Assembly: GCA_965372135.1 (NCBI GenBank)
Contig: CBDVBD010000042.1
Location: 1 to 21,587, forward strand
From: CBDVBD01 sp965372135
GTDB lineage: Bacteria; Electryoneota; RPQS01; CBDVBD01
DNA: 21,587 bases
Reading direction: 5' to 3'
Part shown: in pieces, positions 7,261 to 15,133 of the stretch
Layout of the letters: every line of letters begins with the position of its first letter
Numbering within the stretch: position 1 is the first letter of the stretch
Notes under the pieces: generated by a model
Databases searched by the model: none
What the model saw: only the letters and a program-made list of their open reading frames with translations
Told to the model about the DNA's origin: nothing
Program-made: the position numbers and the translations under genes

Positions 7261-8667
7261 CTAAAATGATGCGAATACTGAGGCGGCTTGTTCCACCAAC
7301 ACCGCAATTTCCTGCACGGTGACAGTCTTTAGGTCAAGTAAAAATGTATCGTCTTTCAAATATCCAATTACCGGAATGTCCGAACTGCCGAAACGCCGGG
7401 CAACCTTTTCCACTGATCCCTTATGGGGAGTTATGGTTATCGCTACACTGGGTAACGTCTCCAGCGGCATAGTGCCCGACCCGGCTTGTGCTCGAGTGTC
7501 ACGGATATTGATGTTGAATGAATCGGCGCCATCAAGGTTCCGTAAATCATTAGCTAATGTTTCCGCACGCACTCGAACTTCTTCCACCGTTTCCGTCAAC
7601 ATCCTCCAAGCGGGAATCTGCTGCCGGTACTGGTCCGGCGAAAGGTACAACCTCAAAGTGGCTTCCAGCGCAGCCAACGTGACTTTGTCGCACCGCAAAG
7701 CACGCATCAAGGGGTTCCTGCGCACCTGCTGGATGATGTGCTTATCGCCTGCGATCAAGCCAGCTTGCGGTCCTCCCAACACTTTATCACCGGAAAACGT
7801 CACCACCGACACTCCTTGGCGCAAACTGTCGGCAGCCACCGGTTCCGGCGGCAATCCCCATTCACTCCAGTCCTTTAATATCCCACCACCTAAGTCAAAT
7901 ACTACCGGGAGTTGAAATTCCCGCCCTAAATCGACCAACTCTGCCATTCCGGCATCTTCGGTAAATCCCTGCACCCGGTAGTTGGAGGTGTGTGCGGTCA
8001 TCAGCACACCGGTATTATCGGTAATTGCCTTTCGATAGTCGCTGATTCGGGTGCGATTGGTGGTTCCTACCGCCACCAGTTGCGCGCCGGAACGGGTGAT
8101 AATGTCCGGCAGCCGGAAACTGCCGCCGATCTCGACCAGCTGCCCGTGGGAAACTATAACCTCTTTCCCTGCGGCTAACGTATTCAACACTAAAAGCACC
8201 GCTGCAGCGTTGTTATTAACTACCGCAGAGCTTTCAGCATCGCACAACAGACAGATCAGCTCATCGATATGATTCAGCCGTTCCCCACGATCCCCAGTTT
8301 GCAAGTCGATTTCCAGGTTGGTGTACCCCTCAATAACTTGCGCCGCAGCATCCCGTGCTTCCTGTGACCAAGGTGCTCGCCCCAATCCGGTATGGAGGAT
8401 TATCCCCGATGCATTGATCACTTTGCCCAAGTTGGACGTCATCAGCCTGGTTAATTCTTGTTCAACCCGGCGTACAATCGCATCCTCATCCGGAGCGCTT
8501 TCCTCCCCTTTTGACTTAATCAACTGCGCCCGGAATTCGTCAACCACACCCCGAATCCGATCCACTAAAAGGTCGTGCTGCAAGCGATTTCGCCATGGTT
8601 CTAACTTAGGATGGATCAGGATCTTATCCACCGAAGGAATCTGGGCTAATGTTTCCTGGTTAACCAT
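7261..8667 (-). CDS. selA: L-seryl-tRNA(Sec) selenium transferase SelA
   Basis: SelA is a cytosolic PLP enzyme, decameric in bacteria, that converts Ser-tRNA(Sec) to Sec-tRNA(Sec) using selenophosphate. The protein has 468 residues, the usual length. The PLP lysine is Lys295 in FSGDKVLGGPQAG, the same position as in E. coli. Other family blocks are INASGIILHTGLGRAP (84-99), SSAVVNNNAAAVLL (147-159) and EIGGSFRLPDI (179-189). The ATG at 8667 lies 6 bases after the stop of the barrel gene and has no good Shine-Dalgarno, suggesting translational coupling. selB lies 5.6 kb downstream; selD and selC are not in the window. Assignment is secure. Confidence 0.97.
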   Translation of the reverse strand: MVNQETLAQIPSVDKILIHPKLEPWRNRLQHDLLVDRIRGVVDEFRAQLIKSKGEESAPDEDAIVRRVEQELTRLMTSNLGKVINASGIILHTGLGRAPWSQEARDAAAQVIEGYTNLEIDLQTGDRGERLNHIDELICLLCDAESSAVVNNNAAAVLLVLNTLAAGKEVIVSHGQLVEIGGSFRLPDIITRSGAQLVAVGTTNRTRISDYRKAITDNTGVLMTAHTSNYRVQGFTEDAGMAELVDLGREFQLPVVFDLGGGILKDWSEWGLPPEPVAADSLRQGVSVVTFSGDKVLGGPQAGLIAGDKHIIQQVRRNPLMRALRCDKVTLAALEATLRLYLSPDQYRQQIPAWRMLTETVEEVRVRAETLANDLRNLDGADSFNINIRDTRAQAGSGTMPLETLPSVAITITPHKGSVEKVARRFGSSDIPVIGYLKDDTFLLDLKTVTVQEIAVLVEQAASVFASF

Positions 8668-8673
8668 GGCAGA

Positions 8674-10173
8674 CTAAAAAGTACTATCTAATGAAATCTT
8701 CCAACCCTCAAATGCCTGCACCCGGCGGCACACTCCGCCGGTACACTTTAACCCCCCGCGTTCCGCGCCGTGAAACACCGATAAGGTATGCCGACCGTCT
8801 CCGAACGAATAGGACATCTCCTGCGAAAACCAATCCGACCCTTCCTCGGATGCTAGTTCATCATCAGTGGTAAACTGGTAAGTCACCGAAAAAGACCAAT
8901 CTGGAGAATGAGTCACTGTAGCTTCCCACAACCAATCCTGATACCGGTGATTACGCTGCCGGTCCTTTACCCACAGACTTTCCATTAATAACACGGAACT
9001 ATATGGCTCCATCGAATAATCTTCCCATTCGGTATAGAATCCGGTTTTATCTTCGAAATACCCCCGTCGGGCTTCTTCGTCATGCACCATCCCAAAACGT
9101 ACCCGATGTTCCGGTGATGGCGTCACATCAGCCTCCAACAGCCATTCGATAAATACACGGTCCAATTGATCATTCGATGGCAAAATCTCTTCCCCTACAA
9201 TCGCACTGGAATGAGTGAAGTTAGCAGTGAATGTCGCCCATTCAACCGGAGTGATTTGCCCCTCAACTTGGAAGCCGACTTCATCATCGAACGACACCAC
9301 ATGGGGATCACGGCTCTGAATTAATCGGCTGGTGAGTTCCCGCTGCACTACTGGAGGATTCTGAAACAGTGTGGCACCCTCATATTGATAATACTTGTAA
9401 TCGGCGAACAACGAATACCCGGAACCAGCCACACTACCGGATAAGTACACCGCTCGACCCCAAATCGTTTCCGCCACCTTGGTCGCTTTCTCAGCATATT
9501 CCCCATACAACGTCACCGGTCCGGCAAAAATTTCTAAATACCCACCCGGCAAATCCGCTTCCGAATAACCCCCCGAATCCATCTTTACATAATTGACACC
9601 CAGGATCAACCATCCGGTATAGGCTTCAGCATTGAATCCTATCAGCGAGGTATTGCGAACCGTCCCCCATTCGTCCGCTTCCCCCTTCAACGCGGTGAAA
9701 CTGAACGGTCCCTGATTCATGATCAGCTTGATCCCGTCCAGTTCCGTATCATGAAACAATAACCGATCTTCGAACAGGTACAAGGTTAAGCCCTTACCGA
9801 AAATTGCAGAAAAATCACCCACTCGGAATTCAAGACCACCGCTGAACCATTCCACAAACCGCTTGTCAATCCGTGACTCATCTTCCAACGCCCACAATCG
9901 GATATCCACATCCGACGGCTCGTATTTCAAATAGCGAAACCCCAGCCGGAAATCCCCCACATACAAATCCACCAGCATCTGGTTTTCGAAAAACCGCCGT
10001 TCCGCCAAATTGTGTGGGTAGTCCTCTGTAATGTAAGGACTGACTTCATCCCCCGATTGATACTGCAGTTGATTGCTGACACTGATATCCACCCCAATCG
10101 CAAATGCAGCGGAGCTAAAAACCCCCAGGATCAAAACCGTTAAAACAACCCTCCAGGCAACTCGCATAGGCAT
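8674..10173 (-). CDS. DUF6029-like outer-membrane beta-barrel protein
   Basis: This 499-residue exported protein has a signal peptide (about 1-26, cleavage likely after AFA). The body alternates polar and hydrophobic residues in many short strands with aromatic girdles (LGFRYLKY, FSFTALKG, YSLFADYKYYQYEG), and it ends in Phe after ISLDSTF, as outer-membrane barrels do. I place it in or near the DUF6029 family from recall. Its only two cysteines, Cys477 and Cys482, sit in the final hairpin (RGGLKCTGGVCRR) and could form a disulfide at the tip of a surface loop or turn. It follows the TlpA-like gene after 17 bases and precedes selA by 6. It could be a channel, receptor or secretion partner; the function is unknown. 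Confidence 0.7.
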   Translation of the reverse strand: MPMRVAWRVVLTVLILGVFSSAAFAIGVDISVSNQLQYQSGDEVSPYITEDYPHNLAERRFFENQMLVDLYVGDFRLGFRYLKYEPSDVDIRLWALEDESRIDKRFVEWFSGGLEFRVGDFSAIFGKGLTLYLFEDRLLFHDTELDGIKLIMNQGPFSFTALKGEADEWGTVRNTSLIGFNAEAYTGWLILGVNYVKMDSGGYSEADLPGGYLEIFAGPVTLYGEYAEKATKVAETIWGRAVYLSGSVAGSGYSLFADYKYYQYEGATLFQNPPVVQRELTSRLIQSRDPHVVSFDDEVGFQVEGQITPVEWATFTANFTHSSAIVGEEILPSNDQLDRVFIEWLLEADVTPSPEHRVRFGMVHDEEARRGYFEDKTGFYTEWEDYSMEPYSSVLLMESLWVKDRQRNHRYQDWLWEATVTHSPDWSFSVTYQFTTDDELASEEGSDWFSQEMSYSFGDGRHTLSVFHGAERGGLKCTGGVCRRVQAFEGWKISLDSTF

Positions 10174-10190
10174 TGTCCGTGATAGCCAGG

Positions 10191-10730
10191 TTAATGTGAA
10201 GTACCGGACGATCCTGCTGCATCCACATCGCTGGTATCGGTATCTTCAAGATATGGAAGGATTTCCTCCTCAATCACTTTCTCATTCCCTGCCTTGAAAC
10301 CTTCATGAATAGCAATAATATTCCCCTCCGGTGAAACCACCACCAAATAAGGAATCTTCTGCTTGCCCCCGAATTTCTTCATTACTTCTTTATCTGGATC
10401 CAACAGGATCGGAAACGTCCAACCGCTGGAAGCTACTGTAGGCTTGATCTTTGAGGATGTCCTTGGATTATCTACTGATATGGCATATATCTCAAAACCC
10501 TTATCGTGGTACTTTTCGTAAAGCTTCTGGAACTCTTTCATCTCTTGCTTACAAGGAACGCACCAGGTCGCCCAAAAATCCACTAACATCGGACCCTTTC
10601 CCAAATGATCGCTAAATCTAAACATCTTACCATCAAGAGTCTTCAACCGGAAATCCGGAGCTTTCCGGTCACCTGCCCACACCACACCAACCATCAAGCA
10701 CAGCACCACTATCAATACAGTCCGTCTCAT
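10191..10730 (-). CDS. TlpA/ResA-like periplasmic thioredoxin
   Basis: This is a 179-residue exported thiol-disulfide oxidoreductase. From the ATG at 10730 it has a signal peptide (about 1-19, VGVVWAG), then a thioredoxin-like fold with active site WCVPC (Cys57, Cys60) in DFWATWCVPCKQEM and the cis-proline at Pro127 (KIPYLVVVSP). The C-terminus is a short acidic/serine tail. Members usually reduce or transfer disulfides on exported substrates. The frame extends 8 codons upstream (10754), but AGGAAGG with 9-base spacing supports 10730. It sits between the type IX cargo gene and the barrel gene, both with cysteine pairs, which are candidate substrates (inferred). Confidence 0.92.
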   Translation of the reverse strand: MRRTVLIVVLCLMVGVVWAGDRKAPDFRLKTLDGKMFRFSDHLGKGPMLVDFWATWCVPCKQEMKEFQKLYEKYHDKGFEIYAISVDNPRTSSKIKPTVASSGWTFPILLDPDKEVMKKFGGKQKIPYLVVVSPEGNIIAIHEGFKAGNEKVIEEEILPYLEDTDTSDVDAAGSSGTSH

Positions 10731-10757
10731 TGCTATATCCCTTCCTGTAAGCATCTG

Positions 10758-11495
10758 TTATCGCACCAGTTGCATCGATCGCACCATATTGGTTTCTCCT
10801 GCCGAGAAACGGTAGAAATAAGTTCCGGAAGGCACCGCGAAATTAGCACTATTGCTGCCGTCCCACATCACAGTCAACATTCCAGTGGTCAATGATCCCT
10901 GGTACAAGCGCCGCACTTCACGTCCAAGAATATCATACACCTGCAGCACTCCTTCCTGACCAGTCAAGTGTTCCGGAATTGAAATCGATATTGTAGTACT
11001 GGGATTGAACGGATTAGGGTAATTCTGCGTTAAGCGAAACCGTTCCGGAATCCCGGGCTCAGTACGTATGATAACCCCATTCGGTGTAGTGTACAGGATA
11101 TGAGTCAAGGTGTCCCGATAGGTGGTGTCATGAGTGGAAAATGCGGTGGTAATCACCCATCCTGAATCTGCGGTGCTGTCAGTATGAAAATCCACCGATA
11201 CCAGAGTATCGATTTCAAATGGCTCCAACGGATCTTCCACATACAGTACACCGGGAGGAGCACACCCCATCTTGGTACAAATATGAATATCCCAACCCGC
11301 AGGCAAATGTGGTTCCATCCGTAATCCCACCAAATTATTCTGATCCCATAGATTTTCCAGTTCGCAGTAGAACGGCACCACTAGTCCGATCGGATCTTCC
11401 CACTTCTGCAGCGTATCGGAAGTAAAAGATATCGCCTGGGCTTGTAACCCCCCCACCATCACCAGCAATAAAAAACCACACAGTAACCACTTCAT
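10758..11495 (-). CDS. Secreted protein with type IX sorting C-terminal domain
   Basis: This 245-residue protein has a cleavable signal peptide (about 1-20, LQAQA). The N-terminal domain (about 21-140) is a beta-rich module with WDIHICTKMGCAPPG at 68-82, giving a Cys73/Cys78 pair, plus Cys44. The C-terminal domain (about 150-245) is the FlgD-like sorting module: NYPNPFNPSTTI (158-169), YDILGREVRRL, GTYFYRFSAG and the ending MQLVR. In Bacteroidota such domains direct export through PorU/PorV and anchoring at the cell surface. The Shine-Dalgarno GAGGT sits close to the ATG. It lies between two thioredoxin-fold genes. No enzymatic motif is recognised; I infer a surface protein whose cysteines depend on the adjacent redoxins. 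Confidence 0.85.
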   Translation of the reverse strand: MKWLLCGFLLLVMVGGLQAQAISFTSDTLQKWEDPIGLVVPFYCELENLWDQNNLVGLRMEPHLPAGWDIHICTKMGCAPPGVLYVEDPLEPFEIDTLVSVDFHTDSTADSGWVITTAFSTHDTTYRDTLTHILYTTPNGVIIRTEPGIPERFRLTQNYPNPFNPSTTISISIPEHLTGQEGVLQVYDILGREVRRLYQGSLTTGMLTVMWDGSNSANFAVPSGTYFYRFSAGETNMVRSMQLVR

Positions 11496-11536
11496 AGTAA
11501 CCTCACATGTAAATTAACTTCACCCTCTAAATATAC

Positions 11537-12520
11537 TTAAGGACGCCCACCGTACAATTCAATCATCAATGATTCCATCTCATCATACGTGATATGTCCC
11601 CGCACATACCGAACTTCTCCGCTGCCATCGATAAAGAAATTCGCGGGATAGATGGTCACTCCGAACATCTGCTCCACCTCGTGTTCCGGATCCATCAATA
11701 ACTGAAAGGTCAAATCCATCTCGTCACGGAATTCAATGATCTCCAGCAATGCATCGTAGGGATCCACTGCCAGTATCTGAAATCCCCATGGGTTGAATTC
11801 GTGGTAAAATTCCTCGAAATGAGGGAACTCCAACACACAGAAATAACAATCCACATACCAGAAATCCACTAAGATAATCCGACCTCGATAGTTGTGTAAT
11901 GAAACAGAATCCAAATTGTCATTCTGAAGAGTGAAATCAGGACAAACGTTACCGGCAGCAACACCAATTGCGCCTTCTGTCAATTCAAAGGACACATCGA
12001 CCTGAGTTGTTTCCTGCCACACAACATTCACTGGTACCAGCGTATCCGGCGATGTGAAATACCCATCCCGAAATACACTGAGATCGTGCGTACCCACCGG
12101 AATATTGTCAAATACTTCCGTCGTATCCCAATCCAACGTTATCCCATCAATTATCAACATCGCCGGTCCCCCGATCACGTCCACCGAAATAGCACCCATG
12201 TTGGATGGTACCAAGGTAGCTTCAAAGCTGGTTACGGTGTCTGCTTCCACCTCCACCGAATCTTCCACACCAACATACCCGTACAATTCCACTCGAATGA
12301 GATAAATGCCGACTTCCACATTCTTTAATGTATCCGGTGTGATCTCATTGCGCTCATCTCCGTTCAAATAGATATCCGCGCCGATCAGCACATTCCCGGA
12401 ATCATCCACCGCGCTGATGTACAAATCGCCCTCTTCAGCGCCGATGTATTCCTCGATGGTACAACCCGTCAAAAACAGAACCACCAAAATAGACAAGCTC
12501 AACCAAAATATCTGTCGCAT
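11537..12520 (-). CDS. Lipoprotein with two PEGA domains fused to a TlpA-like redoxin
   Basis: From the ATG at 12520 the protein has 327 residues. A lipoprotein signal ends in lipobox LTGC (Cys20). Two PEGA-like modules follow (about 31-103 with GADIYLNGD and VGIYLIRVELYGY; about 109-181 with IPVGTHDLSVFRDGYF). A TlpA/redoxin domain covers about 190-327, with active-site pair Cys225/Cys228 in DFWYVDCYFC, another cysteine in AGNVCPDFTL, and the cis-Pro loop TIYPANFFID. The frame runs 15 codons further (12565), but the lipoprotein signal fits the internal ATG better; neither start has a strong Shine-Dalgarno. Likely role: a membrane-tethered thiol-disulfide reductase, with PEGA as spacer or cell-wall contact (inferred). 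Confidence 0.85.
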   Translation of the reverse strand: MRQIFWLSLSILVVLFLTGCTIEEYIGAEEGDLYISAVDDSGNVLIGADIYLNGDERNEITPDTLKNVEVGIYLIRVELYGYVGVEDSVEVEADTVTSFEATLVPSNMGAISVDVIGGPAMLIIDGITLDWDTTEVFDNIPVGTHDLSVFRDGYFTSPDTLVPVNVVWQETTQVDVSFELTEGAIGVAAGNVCPDFTLQNDNLDSVSLHNYRGRIILVDFWYVDCYFCVLEFPHFEEFYHEFNPWGFQILAVDPYDALLEIIEFRDEMDLTFQLLMDPEHEVEQMFGVTIYPANFFIDGSGEVRYVRGHITYDEMESLMIELYGGRP

Positions 12521-12616
12521 TATTCTTACCGTACGTTTAATCGTGCCAATTTCGAATAATGACATATTGCAAACCAGCTATCTCTTAAACTGAATCTCAG
12601 GATATTACGTTCCCGG

Positions 12617-13165
12617 TCAATGTTCCGGACTCTGCCTCACTTGGACATTGAACATCCGCTCAATAAACTGCATATGACAATGAAATGCCAACGGTGGCAG
12701 TCCGGTCATCGGGAAATAGTTGATCTGATCAACATCATCGCCGGGTATGGGATCTCCACCGGCAATCGTAATCATATACGCCAACACAATCACATCTCCA
12801 TAATACCCATCGATCACCGTTCCCACATCGAACAACCGGTCGATAATGCATCGAAGTTGGGTTTCTTCCATCAACTCCCGGTGTACCGCCTGTTTCGGCG
12901 TTTCACCCATTTCAATAAAACCACCCGGCAGACACCAGTGCCCCTTTGCCGGCGGCACCGAGCGCCGAACCAGCATCACCTGATCCGGCTCCCCAGTCAC
13001 CAACATTGCCACTGCGGGAATTGGATTCCGGTAATTGATTCTTCTGCAGTCGGGACACTGTCTCCGCAGCCGTCCTTCCAGGTGCCGTTCCTCGAGACCA
13101 CCGCCGCAGTAAGCACAAAATAACAATTCCCGGGAATTCGATTCCGAATCTGCCATTACACACAT
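12617..13165 (-). CDS. NUDIX hydrolase with N-terminal zinc ribbon
   Basis: This is a 182-residue cytosolic protein. An N-terminal zinc ribbon uses Cys17/Cys20 (FCAYCGG) and Cys37/Cys40 (CPDCRRINYRNP), the Nudix_N_2 type. The NUDIX fold follows, with the Nudix box at about 82-104: the G-x5-E part (GFIEMGE), 7 residues, then RELMEETQL. The catalytic Glu residues are kept, but the usual Gly of the ending EExGU is Gln103. Such enzymes hydrolyse nucleoside diphosphates linked to another group (ADP-ribose, NADH, FAD or similar); the exact substrate cannot be read. The ATG at 13165 lies 10 bases after the acyl-CoA dehydrogenase stop; a second ATG at 13156 is an alternative start. Confidence 0.9.
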   Translation of the reverse strand: MCVMADSESNSRELLFCAYCGGGLEERHLEGRLRRQCPDCRRINYRNPIPAVAMLVTGEPDQVMLVRRSVPPAKGHWCLPGGFIEMGETPKQAVHRELMEETQLRCIIDRLFDVGTVIDGYYGDVIVLAYMITIAGGDPIPGDDVDQINYFPMTGLPPLAFHCHMQFIERMFNVQVRQSPEH

Positions 13166-13175
13166 CCAGACGCTA

Positions 13176-14336
13176 CTAATTCGCCTTGCTGGCGCTTTCC
13201 CGGATCAACGCCTTGGCAATCACCATCCGCTGAATCTGATTGGTGCCTTCATAGATTTGAGTGATCTTGGCATCCCGCATAAACTTCTCAATAGGATAAT
13301 CGCGCATGTATCCGTAACCCCCAAACAACTGTACCGCATCGGTGGTCACCCTCATCGCCACGTCGCTGGCATAGAGCTTGGACATGGCGGAAATCTTACC
13401 AATGTTGGATTCACCGGCGTCCACCGCTCGAGCCGCCGTGTACAACATACAACGTGCCGCTTCGATCTCGGTTGCCATATCCGCCATCATGAATTGAATC
13501 CCCTGAAACGAGGAAATACTCTGCCCGAACTGCACCCGGTTCCGGGTGTATTCTATCGCCAAATCCAAGGCTCCCTGGGCAATACCTAACGCCTGGGAAG
13601 CCACTCCGGGACGGGAACGGTCCAAGGTCTTCATGGCAACGATAAAACCCTGTCCTTCTTTGCCCAATAAGTTTTCTACAGGCACCTCGCAATCCTCGAA
13701 CACCAATTCACAAGTGGCCGAAGCCCGAATCCCCAGCTTGTCTTCCTTCTTACCATACGAGAATCCCGGGAATCCTTCTTCCACGATAAACGCAGCGGTT
13801 CCACGCGTTCCCCTATCCGGATTGACCGATACGATCACCGTATAAACCTTGGCTTCCCCGCCATTGGTAATAAAGCACTTAGTGCCATTCAGGATGTACT
13901 TATCGCCCTGTTTGACCGCCCGGGTTGTCATATTGGAAGGATCACTGCCTGCCATCGCTTCCGTGAGTCCGAAACCCGCCAGAGTTTCTCCGGCAGCCAG
14001 CTTCGGTAAATAACGCTGCTTCTGATCCTCGTTGCCGGAGATAATAATCGGAAATGCACCCAATGCAGTCGCTGCCAGCGCCAGCGCAATCCCCCCACAC
14101 TGCCGCGACAATTCCTCGGTAATCAACGCTAATTCCAACACGCCGCCTCCGATACCGCCATATTCCTCTTCAATATAGCTACCGTAAAATCCGGTGTCGG
14201 CAAATATTTTCACTAAATCCCACGGAAACGTGCCTTCCTTGTCGTATTTTGCCGCAACCGGCTTCACTTTTTCCTTAGCGACACGACGGGCAATAGCTCG
14301 CAATTCTAATTGGTCTTCCGTAAGTCCATAATCCAT
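13176..14336 (-). CDS. Acyl-CoA dehydrogenase, short-chain/butyryl type
   Basis: This FAD enzyme oxidises acyl-CoA to 2-enoyl-CoA and passes electrons to ETF. It has 386 residues, the family norm. Visible signatures are GFGLTEAMAGSDPSNM (FAD/substrate loop), the C-terminal GGYGYMRDYPIEKFMRDAK and IYEGTNQIQ, with the catalytic base Glu363 at the position used by short-chain and butyryl-CoA dehydrogenases. The start is ATG at 14336, supported by GGAAGG 9 bases upstream; an upstream GTG at 14345 is less likely. It follows rnc after 17 bases at the end of the fatty-acid synthesis cluster. Chain-length preference is inferred, and branched-chain or amino-acid-derived substrates are possible. Confidence 0.93.
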   Translation of the reverse strand: MDYGLTEDQLELRAIARRVAKEKVKPVAAKYDKEGTFPWDLVKIFADTGFYGSYIEEEYGGIGGGVLELALITEELSRQCGGIALALAATALGAFPIIISGNEDQKQRYLPKLAAGETLAGFGLTEAMAGSDPSNMTTRAVKQGDKYILNGTKCFITNGGEAKVYTVIVSVNPDRGTRGTAAFIVEEGFPGFSYGKKEDKLGIRASATCELVFEDCEVPVENLLGKEGQGFIVAMKTLDRSRPGVASQALGIAQGALDLAIEYTRNRVQFGQSISSFQGIQFMMADMATEIEAARCMLYTAARAVDAGESNIGKISAMSKLYASDVAMRVTTDAVQLFGGYGYMRDYPIEKFMRDAKITQIYEGTNQIQRMVIAKALIRESASKAN

Positions 14337-14353
14337 AAAAATCACCCTTCCAT

Positions 14354-15097
14354 TTAGGAAATCAAGCTGAGTTCCTGAGCGGCTTCCCGAGCCGCTTTCT
14401 GCTCAGCGCTTTTCTTAGTCCTACCTTCCCCAAAACCCCGCACTTCCTGACCGAGCAGTACTTCGACCACGAATTTCTTGTGATGCTCCGGTCCAATCTC
14501 TTCCCGCACGATATACTCCGGATTGTCCAACCCATTGCCTTGGGTGTACTCTAACAGCAAGCTCTTGTAATTCCGGTGCCGGGCATCCTGGTATAGCTCC
14601 TTACTGTGCGCCATCAACTGCCGCACCAAGAACTTCTTAGCCTGCCGGTATCCCCCATCCAAATAGATGGCTCCCACCAGGGCTTCGAAAGCATCCTCCA
14701 GGATCGAACTGCGGTTGCGCCCTCCGCTTTTCTCCTCGTTTTCACTAAGGAATAGATACTTACCGAGTCCCAGCCGCCTGGCTTCCCTGGTCAACACTGT
14801 TCCCGAGACCACCACTGATTTCATCTGCGTCAATTCCCCTTCCAATTTCTGGGGGAAGTGTTGGTACAAGTACTCCGATGACACCAAATTCAGCACCGCA
14901 TCCCCCAATAACTCCAACCGTTCGTTTGCGCTGCCCCGGCTTTCTTCCGACACTGCAAGATACGATCGGTGTTTCAGGGATTGTATCAACAACCCCGGAT
15001 TTTGAAACCGGTATCGGATTATCCGCTGGAATTCTTGCAGCAATCGCCGCTTTTCTGGAGGAACCATGCGCCAGGAACCGCTAAGCCAATGCATCAT
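14354..15097 (-). CDS. rnc: Ribonuclease III
   Basis: RNase III cleaves double-stranded RNA in rRNA and mRNA processing and works as a dimer with Mg2+. The protein has 247 residues. The catalytic domain carries the signature NERLELLGDAVL at about 58-69 and the second acidic site in ILEDAFEALVGAIYLDGG. A double-stranded RNA-binding domain fills about 170-244 (NYKSLLLEYTQG to KKSAEQKAAREAAQEL). The start is uncertain between GTG 15100, ATG 15097 and ATG 15094, all just after GGGGTGAG; I chose 15097. It follows fabF after 36 bases, the usual neighbour in fab clusters. Assignment is secure. Confidence 0.96.
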   Translation of the reverse strand: MMHWLSGSWRMVPPEKRRLLQEFQRIIRYRFQNPGLLIQSLKHRSYLAVSEESRGSANERLELLGDAVLNLVSSEYLYQHFPQKLEGELTQMKSVVVSGTVLTREARRLGLGKYLFLSENEEKSGGRNRSSILEDAFEALVGAIYLDGGYRQAKKFLVRQLMAHSKELYQDARHRNYKSLLLEYTQGNGLDNPEYIVREEIGPEHHKKFVVEVLLGQEVRGFGEGRTKKSAEQKAAREAAQELSLIS

Positions 15098-15133
15098 CAC
15101 CTCACCCCGTTCTATACCTAATCACATCTATGC

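Noticed and set aside
6997..7269. Plus-strand 90-codon open frame across the selA-nfeD gap
   Set aside because: It overlaps the starts and ends of well-supported minus-strand genes, has no Shine-Dalgarno or family resemblance, and its composition is what chance gives in an AT-rich gap.
7319..7915. 198-codon plus-strand frame opposite selA
   Set aside because: It is a shadow of SelA; no start signal or recognisable domain.
9369..9596. Plus-strand frame rich in His, Pro and Asn inside the barrel gene
   Set aside because: It is antisense to the barrel protein, and the composition simply reflects the complement of its codons.
12520..12616. Promoter before the PEGA-redoxin gene
   Set aside because: Candidate boxes such as TTTAAG-17-TATGTC match the consensus poorly and compete with several equally weak ones; none could be preferred.
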